Below, piece by piece: positions 35,878 through 47,300 of a stretch of 64,000 bases of DNA (positions are counted from its first letter, which is position 1; each line of letters begins with the position of its first letter). Location of the stretch: the NCBI GenBank assembly GCA_020852865.1, contig JADYZZ010000026.1:1-64000 (forward strand), read 5' to 3'. The position numbers and the translations under genes are program-made. This DNA is from Rubrivivax sp. GTDB lineage: Bacteria; Pseudomonadota; Gammaproteobacteria; Burkholderiales; Burkholderiaceae_C. The notes under the pieces are model-generated. The model was not told the DNA's origin, searched no databases, and worked only from the letters and a program-made list of their open reading frames with translations.

Positions 35878-36731
35878 GCCTCGCCCCCGAAGCGCGCCGC
35901 GATGGCGTCGAGCAGCGCCATCAGCTGCGCCTGCACGCGCTCGAAGTTCGCCACCTTGGCAATCTCGTCGGTGCTCATGTACAGGCGCTTGTTGATCTCG
36001 ATCTGCAGGCTGTGGCGGCCGGCCGCGGGGTCGGAGTAGGCGCGCACCAGCTCGACGCCCTTGAACGGGTCGTTCACGCGCACGTCGTAGCCCAGGCCCG
36101 CGAGGAAGCCGTGCACGAAGGCGGTGAAGGCGGGCTCGCAGGTCGTGCCGTCGCGGTCGCCGAGCACGAAGTCGGGGCGCGGCCGGCCGTCCACGCCTTC
36201 GATCAGCACGCTCGTCTCGTGGCCCATCGAGTGGCAGTTGATGTGATAGACCTTGCCGAAGCGCGCGTGCGCCGCGTCGAGCAGGCCCACCAGCGCCGCG
36301 TGATACGGCACGTGGCAGCGCTCGATGCGCCGCTGCACTTCGGCCACGCTCAGGCGGCGGTCGTAGATCGGGCGGTCCTGGTCGAGCGTGCGCCAGACCA
36401 GGGCCTTGCCGATCGCGCCCTTGCCGCTGTCGTTCACGGGGCCGGGCCAGGGCTCGTCCAGCAGTTCGAGGTCGACGTCGGCGGCGTGGCGGTTCGGGTC
36501 GAGGTAGGTGCGCGGGAACTGCGCGGCCAGCAGCGGGATGCCGCGCGCCGCCGCCGGCCGGTACAGCTCGTCGATGAAACAGTCCTCGCCGTCGCGCAGT
36601 TCGCGCACCGTGACGGCGGCGCCGAAGTCGTCCGGCATGCGATTGCCCGAATGCGGCGAATCGAGCACCAGCGGCAAGCGCGGCGCAACCGGCGGACGCG
36701 GGCCGTGGACGACGAGAACGTCTTCGTTCAT
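35874..36731 (-). CDS. N-formylglutamate amidohydrolase family protein
   Basis: HutG-type deformylase (285 residues), expected to release glutamate from N-formylglutamate or a similar N-acyl amino acid. Family features: LVLDSPHSGNRMPDDF, EDCFIDELY, FPRTYLDPNRHAADVD and VYHINCHSMGH with likely metal His residues, then LQIEINKRLYM. No other hut genes are near, so a histidine-pathway role is not supported by context; the neighbours are an aspartoacylase-like deacylase and a divergent peptide-type ABC importer. Confidence 0.87.
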   Translation of the reverse strand: MNEDVLVVHGPRPPVAPRLPLVLDSPHSGNRMPDDFGAAVTVRELRDGEDCFIDELYRPAAARGIPLLAAQFPRTYLDPNRHAADVDLELLDEPWPGPVNDSGKGAIGKALVWRTLDQDRPIYDRRLSVAEVQRRIERCHVPYHAALVGLLDAAHARFGKVYHINCHSMGHETSVLIEGVDGRPRPDFVLGDRDGTTCEPAFTAFVHGFLAGLGYDVRVNDPFKGVELVRAYSDPAAGRHSLQIEINKRLYMSTDEIAKVANFERVQAQLMALLDAIAARFGGEA

Positions 36732-36956
36732 GACGGATCGGAAGCGCTGCGGCCGAAGCCGGGAGTGCGAGTATCGCGCGCAGCGTCCCCGGCGCCGGTC
36801 GGGTTGGCCTGCCGCGCCGTGCCTGCCGCGCCGGTGGTCCGAGGCCGCAGCGCGCCGCCGGCCGGGCGCGGGTTTCCCCGGGGCGCGGCATACCCGCCGG
36901 CGGCGGCCCGGCCCCGTAGCATGCGCGCTCGTCCCCTCGACCGATGGAGTAAAGCG

Positions 36957-38747
36957 ATGCAAGAGAGAGACATCCGCAGCCTGATCGAACAGGTGCGCGA
37001 AGGCAGCCTGCCGCGCCGCGGCTTCATCCAGAGCATGGTCGCCGCCGGCCTCACCGCGCCGATGGCCTCGATGCTGCTCATGCACGAGGGTCTGGCGCAG
37101 ACCGCTGCCCCGATCCCCTACAAGCCCACCAAGCGCGGCGGCGGCGGCACCTTGAAGCTCATCTACTGGCAGGCGGCGGTGCACCTGAACCCGCACTACG
37201 CCGGCGGCACCAAGGACCAGGACGCCAGCCGCATCTTCTACGAGCCGCTGGCCGGCTGGGACACCGAGGGCAACCTCGTGCCCTTCCTCGCCGCCGAGGT
37301 GCCCACGCGCGCCAACGGCGGCGTCGCCGCCGACGGCAAGAGCGTGACCTGGAAGCTCAAGCGCGGCGTCAAGTGGCACGACGGGCGCGAGTTCAGCGCC
37401 GACGACGTGGTCTTCACCGCCCAGTACGCGGCCGACCCGGCCGCGGCGATGACGACCGTGAGCGTCTACAAGGATCTCAAGCTCACCAAGCTCGACTCGC
37501 ACACCGTGCGCGTGGAGTTCGCCAAGCCCACGCCGTTCTGGGCCGAGCCGCTGGTGGGCAGCGTCGGGCTGATCCTGCCCAAGCATGTGTTCGAGGCCTA
37601 CACCGGCGCCAAGTCGCGCGACAACCCGGCCAACGTCAAGCCGGTGGGCACGGGCCCGTACAAGATCGTCGACTTCAAGCCGGGCGACTCGATCCGCGCC
37701 GCGGCCAACACCGACTACCACATCCCCAACCAGCCGTTCTTCGACGCGCTCGAGGTCAAGGGCGGCGGCGACGCCACCAGCGCCGCGCGTGCGGTGCTGC
37801 AGACGGCCGAGTACGACGTCGGCTGGAACCTGGCGGTCGAAGACGAAATCCTCAAGCGCCTCGAGGCCGCGGGCAAGGGCAAGATGCAGTTCTTCGCCGG
37901 CAGCGACATCGAGTTCATCATGCTCAACCATTCCGACCCCTGGAAGGAGGTCGACGGCGAGCGCGCCAGCGCCAAGAGCCAGCACCCGGCGTTCGCCGAC
38001 AGGGCGGTGCGCGACGCGATGAGCCTGCTCGTCGACCGCAAGGGCATCTCCGAGTTCATCTACGGCCGCGGCGCGGTGACGACCTCGAACTTCCTCAACA
38101 ACCCCCCGCGCTTCCGCAGCCCGAACACCAAGTACGAATACAACGTCGACAAGGCCAACCAGATGCTCGAGGCGGCGGGCTGGAAGAAGGGCGCCGACGG
38201 CATCCGCGCCAAGGGCAACGTCAAGCTCAAGTTCCTGTACCAGACCTCGGTGAGCGGCCCGCGCCAGAAATGCCAGGCGATCATCAAGGACGCGTGCAGC
38301 AAGGCCGGCATCGACCTCGACCTGAAGAGCGTGGTCGCGGCGGTGTACTTCGGCAGCGACTTCGCCAACCCAGACACCTACCAGAAGTTCTGGGCCGACA
38401 TGGAGATGTACACCACCACCATGACGCAGCCCGACCCGCAGACCTTCATGGAGCAGTACTGCTCGTGGGAGATTGCGCAGAAGGCCAACAAGTGGGCCAG
38501 CCGCAACCTCTCGCGCTGGTCCAGCCCCGAGTACGACGCCGCGCACAAGGCCGCGCAGGTCGAGCTCGACCCGGTCAAGCGCGCCGCGCTGTTCATCAAG
38601 ATGAACGACCTGGTGGTGGGCGACGGTTACATCATCCCGCTCTTCGCGCGGCCGCGTCCGGTGGGCACGGTGAACAAGCTCGTCACCACCATCTCGGCCT
38701 GGGACAACCTGACCTCGTTCATGACCTACTGGTACCGCGAGGCCTGA
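36957..38747 (+). CDS. ABC transporter substrate-binding protein, Opp/Dpp (SBP_bac_5) family
   Basis: Periplasmic binding lipoprotein-like component, 596 residues, longer than the usual 500-540. The N-terminus has a twin-arginine-like signal (LPRRGFIQSMVAAGL) ending near residue 49. Family blocks: RIFYEPLAGWDTEGNLVPFLA, WKLKRGVKWHDGREFSADDVVF and PVGTGPYKIVDF. Probably binds peptides or acylated amino acids. A ribosome site (GGAGTAAAG) precedes the ATG, and a weak -10 (TAGCAT) lies further upstream. Confidence 0.92.
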   Translation: MQERDIRSLIEQVREGSLPRRGFIQSMVAAGLTAPMASMLLMHEGLAQTAAPIPYKPTKRGGGGTLKLIYWQAAVHLNPHYAGGTKDQDASRIFYEPLAGWDTEGNLVPFLAAEVPTRANGGVAADGKSVTWKLKRGVKWHDGREFSADDVVFTAQYAADPAAAMTTVSVYKDLKLTKLDSHTVRVEFAKPTPFWAEPLVGSVGLILPKHVFEAYTGAKSRDNPANVKPVGTGPYKIVDFKPGDSIRAAANTDYHIPNQPFFDALEVKGGGDATSAARAVLQTAEYDVGWNLAVEDEILKRLEAAGKGKMQFFAGSDIEFIMLNHSDPWKEVDGERASAKSQHPAFADRAVRDAMSLLVDRKGISEFIYGRGAVTTSNFLNNPPRFRSPNTKYEYNVDKANQMLEAAGWKKGADGIRAKGNVKLKFLYQTSVSGPRQKCQAIIKDACSKAGIDLDLKSVVAAVYFGSDFANPDTYQKFWADMEMYTTTMTQPDPQTFMEQYCSWEIAQKANKWASRNLSRWSSPEYDAAHKAAQVELDPVKRAALFIKMNDLVVGDGYIIPLFARPRPVGTVNKLVTTISAWDNLTSFMTYWYREA

Positions 38748-38858
38748 TCGGCCGGCCCGGCGCGCGCGGGCGCTTGCGCGCGCCGGGGCGCGCCGCGCAC
38801 GGCCCGCCGCAGCGGCGCGTGCGGCCGATCGACCGGACCCCCACGCCAGGCGGCCGTC

Positions 38859-39818
38859 TTGCTCAACTACATCCTGCGCCGACTGCTGATCGCGCTGCCC
38901 AGCCTGCTGGGCATCAGCGTCGTGCTGTTCACGGTGCTGGCGCTGGCTCCGGGCGACCCGTTCGACGAACTGGCCACCAACCCGAACGTGCCGCCCGAGG
39001 TGCGCCTGATGCTGCGTGCGCAGTTCGGGCTCGACGACCCCGTCTGGCAGCGCTACCTGCACTGGCTGGCGAGCATGCTGCAGGGCAACTGGGGCTTCTC
39101 GTTCGTGAGCCGCATCGACGTCGACCAGCTCATCCGGCAGCGCCTGCCCACCACCATCGTCGTCATCGGCCTGTCGCAGCTGCTGGCCATCGTGGTGGCG
39201 CTGCCGGCGGGCATTCTGGCCGCGGTCAGGCCCTATTCCTGGTTCGACCGCATCGCCAGCACCTTCGCCTTCGTCGGCTTCTCGCTGCCGACCTTTTTCA
39301 CCGGCGTGCTGTTCATTCTGTTCTTCAGCATCTACCTGGGCTGGCTGCCCTTCGTCTACCGCAGCGACATCGCCGCCAGCGGCTGGCAGTTCCTGTGGGA
39401 GCACTTCAAGCAGTCGATCATGCCGGTGACGGTGCTGGGCCTGTTCCAGGCCGCCAGCCTGATGCGCTACACGCGCAGCGCGGTGCTCGACGTGGTGCGC
39501 CTGGACTACGTCACCACAGCGCGCAGCAAGGGCCTGGCCGAGCGCAAGGTGATCACCAAGCATGTCGTGCGCAACGCGCTGATCCCAGTGGTCACGCTGG
39601 TGGCGCTGCAGATGCCGGCGGTGTTCGGCGGCGCCATCGTCACCGAGCAGATCTTCCGCGTGCCGGGCATCGGCAGCCTGCTCATCGACGCCATCCTGCG
39701 CAACGACACGCCCGTCATCATGGCGGTGACCTTCGTCTTCAGCTGCCTGGTGATCTTCTTCAACCTCGTCGCCGACCTGCTCTATGGCTGGCTCGACCCC
39801 CGGATCAGCTATCGCTAG
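38859..39818 (+). CDS. ABC transporter permease, DppB-like
   Basis: First membrane subunit of the importer, 319 residues, six hydrophobic segments. TTG at 38859 gives MLNYILRRLLIALPSLLGIS, the standard start for DppB-like proteins. The EAA motif region reads DYVTTARSKGLAERKVITKHVVRNALIP, contacting the ATPases. It ends in [12 protein letters not shown] and overlaps the next permease by 35 bases. Confidence 0.93.
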   Translation: MLNYILRRLLIALPSLLGISVVLFTVLALAPGDPFDELATNPNVPPEVRLMLRAQFGLDDPVWQRYLHWLASMLQGNWGFSFVSRIDVDQLIRQRLPTTIVVIGLSQLLAIVVALPAGILAAVRPYSWFDRIASTFAFVGFSLPTFFTGVLFILFFSIYLGWLPFVYRSDIAASGWQFLWEHFKQSIMPVTVLGLFQAASLMRYTRSAVLDVVRLDYVTTARSKGLAERKVITKHVVRNALIPVVTLVALQMPAVFGGAIVTEQIFRVPGIGSLLIDAILRNDTPVIMAVTFVFSCLVIFFNLVADLLYGWLDPRISYR

Positions 39819-40796
39819 CCCGGTCGTCACCGACCCGGATGCCGCAGCGCCGGGCGCCACCGGTGCGGGCACGCCCGGGCGCGGGCCCGGTGCCGCCGCC
39901 GGGCTGGGCAAGCCCGTCGCCAGCGTCTCGCCCTGGAAGGAGGCCTGGCGCCGCTTCAAGCGCCACCGGCTCGCCTACTGGAGCCTGTGGGTGCTCGGGC
40001 TGATGGTGCTGGCGGTGCTGCTGGGGCCGCTCGTGTACAAGGTCGGCATCAACGACGTCGACTTCAAGGCGCGCCTGGCCGGCCCCTCGGCGACGCACCC
40101 GATGGGCACCGACGACCTCGGCCGCGACCTGCTCGCGCGCATGCTCTACGGCGGGCGCATCAGCCTGGCGGTGGGCATGGCGGCGATGCTGATGGCGATG
40201 ACGGTGGGCGTCGTCGTCGGCGCGCTGGCCGGCATCTCGCGCGGCTGGCTCGACGCGGCGCTGATGTGGGTCACCGACCTCTTCCTCAGCCTGCCGCAGC
40301 TGCCCGTGCTGCTGCTGCTGATCTTCCTGTTCCGCGAGCCGCTCAAGCAGATGTTCGGCCTGGAGGTCGGCATCTTCATCCTCATCGTCGCCGTGATCGG
40401 GGGCTTTCGCTGGATGCCGGTGGCGCGCCTGGTACGCGCGCAGTTCTTCAGCCTGCGCGAGAAGGAGTTCGTCGAGGCGGCGCGCGCGCTCGGCGCGTCG
40501 ACGGCGCGCCAGGTCGCACGCCACATCCTGCCCAACAGCCTGGGGCCGGTGATCGTCGCCGCGACGATCGACGTCGCTGCGGCCATCATCGCCGAGAGCA
40601 CCCTTTCCTTCCTCGGGCTGGGCTTTCCGCCCGACATCCCGACCTGGGGCCGGATCCTCTACGACGCGCGCGACTACATGGACCTGGCGCTGCACTGGGC
40701 GCTGTTCCCCGGCCTGGCGGTATTCGTCGCCGTGCTCACCATCAACTTCATCGGCGACGGCCTGCGCGACGCGCTCGATCCGCGCCGCGTGCTGTG

Positions 40797-40797
<1 letters not shown>
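39784..40797 (+). CDS. ABC transporter permease, DppC-like
   Basis: Second membrane subunit, 337 residues. A Gly/Ala/Pro-rich 45-residue N-terminus precedes [21 protein letters not shown]; then [24 protein letters not shown], the DppC signature, and the EAA loop [24 protein letters not shown]. The true start could be later than ATG 39784 because the first 40 residues are low complexity. The stop overlaps the first ATPase start (TGATG). Confidence 0.92.
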
Positions 40798-41791
<994 letters not shown>

Positions 41792-41795
<4 letters not shown>

Positions 41796-41869
41796 TCGCC
41801 CGGCGGCCGGCGCGAAGGCGCTCGTTCCCGCTCGGGGGAACGGCCTGCCGGGCCGGGGGGGCACGATGA
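41792..41869 (+). repeat. 78-nt ATGA-linked mini-ORF cassette, copy 3
   Basis: Same length (78 nt, 26 codons) and same ATGA overlaps on both sides as the two copies near 35.8 kb, but on the plus strand between the two ATPase genes. The peptide core [11 protein letters not shown] matches RRRSIPLGGTA; 17 of 25 residues and about three quarters of bases agree, several differences being third-position changes. A short TTCCC/GGGAA hairpin replaces the CCCCC/GGGGG one. Confidence 0.8.
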
Positions 41870-42837
41870 ACGCGCCGCTGCTGCAGGTGCGCAATCTGGT
41901 CAAGGGCTTCCCGATCCGCGCCGGGCTGCTGCGGCGCGAGGTCGCGCGCGTGCACGCCGTCGACGGCGTCAGCTTCGAGCTCGCCGCGGGCGAGACGCTG
42001 GGCGTGGTCGGCGAATCGGGCTGCGGCAAGAGCACCACCGGGCGCTGCGTGCTGCGTCTGATCGAGCCGACTTCGGGCGAGGTGCACTTCGAAGGCCGCA
42101 GCGTCAGCGGCGCGAACCGCACCGAGCTGCGCGCGCTCACGCGGCGCATGCAGATCATCTTCCAGGACCCCTATGCCAGCCTGAATCCGCGCATGACGGT
42201 GGGCGCGATCATCGGCGAGGGGCTGGTGATCCACGGCCTGGCGCGCGGCGCCAGGCAGATCGAGCAGCGCGTGGCCGCCCTGCTCGAGACGGTCGGACTC
42301 AGCCCGGACCACATGCGGCGCTATCCGCACGAGTTCAGCGGCGGCCAGCGCCAGCGCATCGGCATCGCACGCGCGCTGGCCGTCGACCCCAAGCTGGTGG
42401 TGTGCGACGAAGCCGTGAGCGCGCTCGACGTGTCGATCCAGGCGCAGGTGATCAACCTGCTCGAGGACCTGCAGCAGCAGTTCGGCCTGACCTACATCTT
42501 CATCGCGCACGACCTCTCGGTGGTCGAGCACACGAGCGACCGCGTCGCCGTGATGTACCTCGGGCGCATCGTCGAGATCGCGACGGCGCGCACCCTGTAC
42601 ACCAACCCCCTGCACCCGTACACCGAGGCGCTGCTGTCGGCCGTGCCGATCCCCGACCCGCAGGCGCGGCGCAAGCGCATCATGCTGCAAGGCGACGTGC
42701 CCAGCCCGATCGATCCGCCGCCGGGCTGCCACTTCCACACGCGCTGCCCGATCGCCAGGAAGGGCCTGTGCGACCGGGTGCGGCCCGAACTCGAGCCGCG
42801 CTCGCCCCAGCAGCAGGTGGCCTGCCACCTGCGCTGA
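41866..42837 (+). CDS. ABC transporter ATP-binding protein, DppF-like
   Basis: Second ATPase of the importer, 323 residues. Walker [11 protein letters not shown]-loop [10 protein letters not shown], signature [12 protein letters not shown] and Walker [13 protein letters not shown] are present, with the C-terminal [18 protein letters not shown] block that can hold an iron-sulfur cluster in some family members. It starts inside the stop of cassette copy 3, so translation from the first ATPase passes through the cassette. Confidence 0.95.
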   Translation: MNAPLLQVRNLVKGFPIRAGLLRREVARVHAVDGVSFELAAGETLGVVGESGCGKSTTGRCVLRLIEPTSGEVHFEGRSVSGANRTELRALTRRMQIIFQDPYASLNPRMTVGAIIGEGLVIHGLARGARQIEQRVAALLETVGLSPDHMRRYPHEFSGGQRQRIGIARALAVDPKLVVCDEAVSALDVSIQAQVINLLEDLQQQFGLTYIFIAHDLSVVEHTSDRVAVMYLGRIVEIATARTLYTNPLHPYTEALLSAVPIPDPQARRKRIMLQGDVPSPIDPPPGCHFHTRCPIARKGLCDRVRPELEPRSPQQQVACHLR

Positions 42838-42861
42838 TGCCGGCCTGCCGCCGGCGCGCCG

Positions 42862-43626
42862 TCAGCTCACCTCGACCACGAGATCGGGCTGGAACAGCGC
42901 GTTCTCCGGCACGCCGGCGCGCGCATAGCCGCGCGCGTTGCACAGCACGCGTGTGCCGTTGACCTCGTAGTCGAAGCTGTCGTGCGTGTGCCCGTGGATC
43001 CACAGCGCGGCGCGCTGCGGGCGGATCAGGTATTCGGCGTCGGAGACGAAGCAGGCGTTCATCGGCGAGCCGGCAAAGCGCGCATGGATGCTGCGCACCG
43101 AAGGTGCGTGGTGCGTGATCACCACCGTCGGGCCCGCGTGGGGTTGCGCGAGCCGGCTGTCGAGCCAGGCCGCGTCGCGCCGGAACAGCTCGGCCGCGTG
43201 GTCGGGCGTGAACAGATCGGCGGCGTCCTCGCGCAGCCGGATGCGGCTGAAGTCGCGCACCAGCCGGGTCGCGGCCTCCTTGGCCGCGGTGCGCTGCCCG
43301 GGATCGGGCGCGAGCGCGAAGTCGGTCCACAGCACGGCACCGAGGAAGCGCACGCCGCCGATGATGAGTTCGTCGCGGTCGAGCAGATGGATCTGCGTGC
43401 CCTCGCACAGCCGGCGCAGCTGCGCGTCCACGCCGTCGAGGCTGCCGCCGTAGTACTCGTGGTTGCCGGGCACGTAGAGCACCGGCTTTTCGAAGCGCAG
43501 CGCCCAGGCCACCGCCTCGCGCGGGCGCGAGATGTCGCCCGCGAGCACGACGACGTCGGCCGCATTGAGCGGGCGCTCCATCGCCCCGAAGCCGAGGTGC
43601 AGGTCGGACAGGATGTTGAGTTTCAT
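42862..43626 (-). CDS. metallophosphoesterase
   Basis: Calcineurin-like phosphoesterase, 254 residues, cytosolic. The dimetal motifs are in order: SDLHLGFG (D-x-H), VVLAGDISR (G-D), VPGNHEYYGG (G-N-H-E), VVITHHAPS and IHGHTHDSFDYEV (G-H-x-H). Substrate unknown. It converges on the ABC cassette and is divergent from the PAS gene. Confidence 0.88.
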   Translation of the reverse strand: MKLNILSDLHLGFGAMERPLNAADVVVLAGDISRPREAVAWALRFEKPVLYVPGNHEYYGGSLDGVDAQLRRLCEGTQIHLLDRDELIIGGVRFLGAVLWTDFALAPDPGQRTAAKEAATRLVRDFSRIRLREDAADLFTPDHAAELFRRDAAWLDSRLAQPHAGPTVVITHHAPSVRSIHARFAGSPMNACFVSDAEYLIRPQRAALWIHGHTHDSFDYEVNGTRVLCNARGYARAGVPENALFQPDLVVEVS

Positions 43627-43835
43627 CGGCAGCAGGCCCCGGCGAACATGCGCATGGCCATGGCCGTCGATTCTGTATCAACACCCGGCGCGGGGGCATC
43701 GCGTCGCGCCCTGCGCCCGCGCCGGCATTGCGGTCGAATCGCGCGCGTCATGGTGCCGCGGCGCCGCGATGCCGCGACGCGGCGGCGCGAACCACGGCGC
43801 CGTCGGCCCGCCGAGCCCTGGGAGGAGCCTGCCCG

Positions 43836-44321
43836 ATGCCCGAATCCGCAGCACCCGCAGCACACGCACCCGCGGCACCCGCAGCACCCGCGGCCGAGCT
43901 GTACCGGGGCATCGTCGAGCAGAACACCGAGGCGATCGTCTTCGCCGACCGCGAGGGCACGATCCGCATCTGGAACCGCGGTGCCGAAGCGCTGTTCGGC
44001 TGGAGTGCCGCCGAGGCAGAGGGGCAAAGCCTCGATCTCATCATCCCACCGCGGCTGCGCGCGGCCCACTGGGCCGGCTATCGCCGTGCCGTCGCGCAAC
44101 GGCACACGCAGCACGGCGGACAGATCCGCATGACGCGCGCCGTTCACCGCGACGGCGGCAAGCGCTACGTCGAGATGAGCTTCGGCCTCGTGCTCGGGCG
44201 CGACGGCTCGGTGCTCGGCTCGATGGCGCTGGCACGCGACGCGTCCGCGCGGCGCGCGCTCGAAGACGAGCTCCGCGCCTGGCGCGACGCGCAGGCCTCG
44301 GGGCGGGCGCGCAGCCGCTGA
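43836..44321 (+). CDS. single PAS-domain protein
   Basis: 161 residues: an Ala/Pro-rich leader made by an imprecise short DNA repeat (residues 5-20), then one PAS/PAC fold beginning YRGIVEQNTEAIVFADREG and including IRIWNRGAEALFGWSAAEAEG and LARDASARRALEDELRAW. No output domain, so it may sense through a partner. ATG 43836 follows GGGAGGAG, a strong ribosome site. The gene ends close to the helicase gene, which converges on it. Confidence 0.85.
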   Translation: MPESAAPAAHAPAAPAAPAAELYRGIVEQNTEAIVFADREGTIRIWNRGAEALFGWSAAEAEGQSLDLIIPPRLRAAHWAGYRRAVAQRHTQHGGQIRMTRAVHRDGGKRYVEMSFGLVLGRDGSVLGSMALARDASARRALEDELRAWRDAQASGRARSR

Positions 44322-44395
44322 ACCCGCCAACCCGTGGCGGGCGTCAGCCCGGGATCGTCGACCTCTCCGGCGGGCCCCGGCCGCGTGACAGGCTC

Positions 44396-47300
44396 TCAGA
44401 ACAGTTGCAGTTGTCCGTCCGTATCCGCCGGTGCCGGACCGGGCTCCGTGGCCGGTTCGAGCGCCTCGCGCACCCACCGGATCGACTCCGTCGGCCGTGG
44501 CCGGTGGTCGATCTCGCGGCCGCAGCCCCGGTCGATCCAGGCCAGCGCCAGCCGCTCGTAGACCGGCTGCCAGCCCTCGCCGTCGCGCAGCTGCATCTGC
44601 GGGTTGGGGAAGTAGTGGCCGTTCTTCGTGCGCACCCAGAGGCGCCGCGCCGGCTGGTAGCTGCTGTGGACTTCGGCGCGGGCCAGCACCTGATTGACGT
44701 AAGTGCGCTTGCGGCGCGACCCGGCCCACAACCAGGCCGGCAGCTCCTGCAAGACGTCGTGCAGTTGGTCGGCGAAGAAACCCGAAAGGTAACGATAGGG
44801 GTCGAGCCGACGCGTGACGCATTGCGACCACTGCGTCTTCAGCCCGGCCAGCATCAGCGTCAGCGGCCAGTACTCGCCTTGATGGCGTTCGAGGCGCACC
44901 AGGCGGCCCTCGGTCTGAACGTCCAGCGCCGGCGGTGCCAGCAGTTCGAAGAGGCCCGGCAGACCGCTGCCCGCGAAAGCAGCCTCGCGCATCGCACGGC
45001 CGACGGCATGGTCCCAGGCCGTGTGCCCGAATTCATCGCGGCGTGCAGGGTCGGCGCCCTTGGCCAGCAGCGCCTCCACCATGGGTGCGTTGCCGGCCGT
45101 CGCGGCCAGCATCAGCGGCGTGGCGCCCACCGGCGTGGCGTGGTCGGGGCCGTAGGTATCGGCGGACCGCAGGATGTCCTTGATGTTCTTCGCCTGGTAC
45201 GGCTGAAGGTGGCGTTGATGCACGGCGGCAACCGTCTTGCGCACCAGCTGCTGCCGTGCGAGCCAGGGCCCTTCGATGCCGTATTGCGGCGCCAGCAGCG
45301 TGCCGGCGCCGGCGAACTCGTGCTCCTCCATCAGGCCGCGTGCCGGTGCGTAGCGGACATGCGCCAGCGATTCGATCCACGCGTGCTGGCCGTGCCACAA
45401 GGCATAGTCGAAGACGGTCTGCCTGGGCTTGCTGCTCGGGTCGTGCGGATCGAACGCCTTGGGCGACTGCTCCTCGATCAGCGCCAGACTCCACGGCGTC
45501 CATGGCACGGGCTTGCGCTGCAGGAAGGCATCGCGGACGGCCTGAGCCTGCTCGGCCTTGCCCTGCAGCTCGAGCCGGCGCGCCTCCTGCGCCCACTCGT
45601 CCTGGCTCGACCTGGCCACCGGCTGGGCCTGCGCCTCGCCCGGCCGCAGGTTCAGCAGCGCCAGCAGCGGGTGGCCGGTGTCGTGCTCCACGAGGGTGAG
45701 CGTCTGCACCGCACGCGTCATCGCGACATACAGCGCATTGACGTGGAACTTGTACAGCTCGAGCGACTTGTCGGCCTTGTCGCGGGCACGGCGGTAGTCG
45801 AGTGCCTCACCCTGCAGGTCGGCCTCGCTCACGCCCTCGCAGACCTCGGCATAGGCCTGGCGCTGACCCGACACCAGGTCGAAGAGCAGCACATGGGGAT
45901 ACTCCAGGCCCTTGGCCTCGTGCACGCTGAAGACCAGCGGCGTGTGGAAGGCCCGGCGTGCGGCGGGCTTGTCGTCGTCGCGCAGCACGATCACGGCGTG
46001 CCGGGCCGACTGCCGCGTTGCCGCGTCGAGCTGGGCCAGCGTCCGTTCCTTCGCGTCGAGCAGGCGCACCTCGCCGGCCGCGGCCGAGGTGCTGCGCACG
46101 AGGAAATTGCTCTCGCGGTCGACCGAGCCGAACCGCGCCTGCTTGAGCTTCAGGAGGCGGTTGGCCAGTTCCGTGACGGCGCGCGTGTTGCGGAAGTTGG
46201 CCTGCAGCAGTTTCAGCGGCTGGCGCTGCGCCGCGTCGCCTGCCAGACCCTGCCAGAACAGGCTCTTGAGGGCCGCCCAACTGAAGAAGTTGGGGTGCAC
46301 GATCTGGTGGCTGTCGCCGCACAGGATGAACTGGCCCGGCGCCTTCAGCAGCGCCAGCACCAGCGCCAGCTGGACCGGCGTGAGATCCTGCACCTCGTCG
46401 ATGACGACGAAGTCGTAAGCCGGCGGCTGCTTGCCTGCGATCTGCGTGCGCCACTCGTACGCGACGAGGTTGCTGTCGTGCAGCCCGGCTTCGGCCAGCC
46501 AGGCGCGGTAGCGCTGGAAGAGCTCGTGGGCCCGTTCGCGCTGTGCGGCGTCGAGCAGGCTCTGCCGCGCGCCCAGCGCCAGATAGTCGGCCAGCGACAG
46601 CGGGCCCGCAGGCTGTGCGCCGATGACGCCGCGGAACTCCTCGAACAGCGCGTGCGCGTCCAGCTCGCCGAGCTTGCGCAGGGCCTGGCGATGCCGCTCG
46701 CACCAGCCCCCGAACAGCGGCAGCGTCACCTCGCGGCCCGGCGGCACGCGCAGCGTCTCCAACAGCTCACGGTAGCTGAGGAAATCGACCTCCTGCTTCG
46801 GGTTCTCGAAGCCGAGTGCGGCGTGCAGCGCGCGGGCACCTTGCGCAAGGTAGGCCGACAGCGTGACGTAGAGCACCCGACCCTCGGCCTCGCGCAGCCG
46901 CGCCAGCGTGACCGCGGTCTTGCCCGAGCCGGCCGAGCCGATCACGACCAGCGGCGCCGGGTGCCGGTAGGCCTCGTCCTGTGCTTCGTCGAAGACGATG
47001 GGCTTGTCGAGCAGTTCGAACTGCGTGCGGCCCGGGCCCAGCCAGCGCAGCGGCGCGGCCTCGGCGCCCAGCGCGGGCGCCTTCGCGTCGGCCGCCGGCT
47101 CGCGTTCGATGCGGGCCTCGTTCACGACCGCGCCGCGCAGGAAGCGCGAGCGTTCGTAGGCATGGTTCTCGATCACCTCCAGCGCCAGGCAGACGGTCTC
47201 GCTGCCGCCTTCGGCCGCCGGCCGGTCGATGCGCGCGAACTGCAGCAGCAGCCGGTTCGTGTAGTCGAGCCTGGCGCGGTAGTAGGGCCCGGCGTTGAGC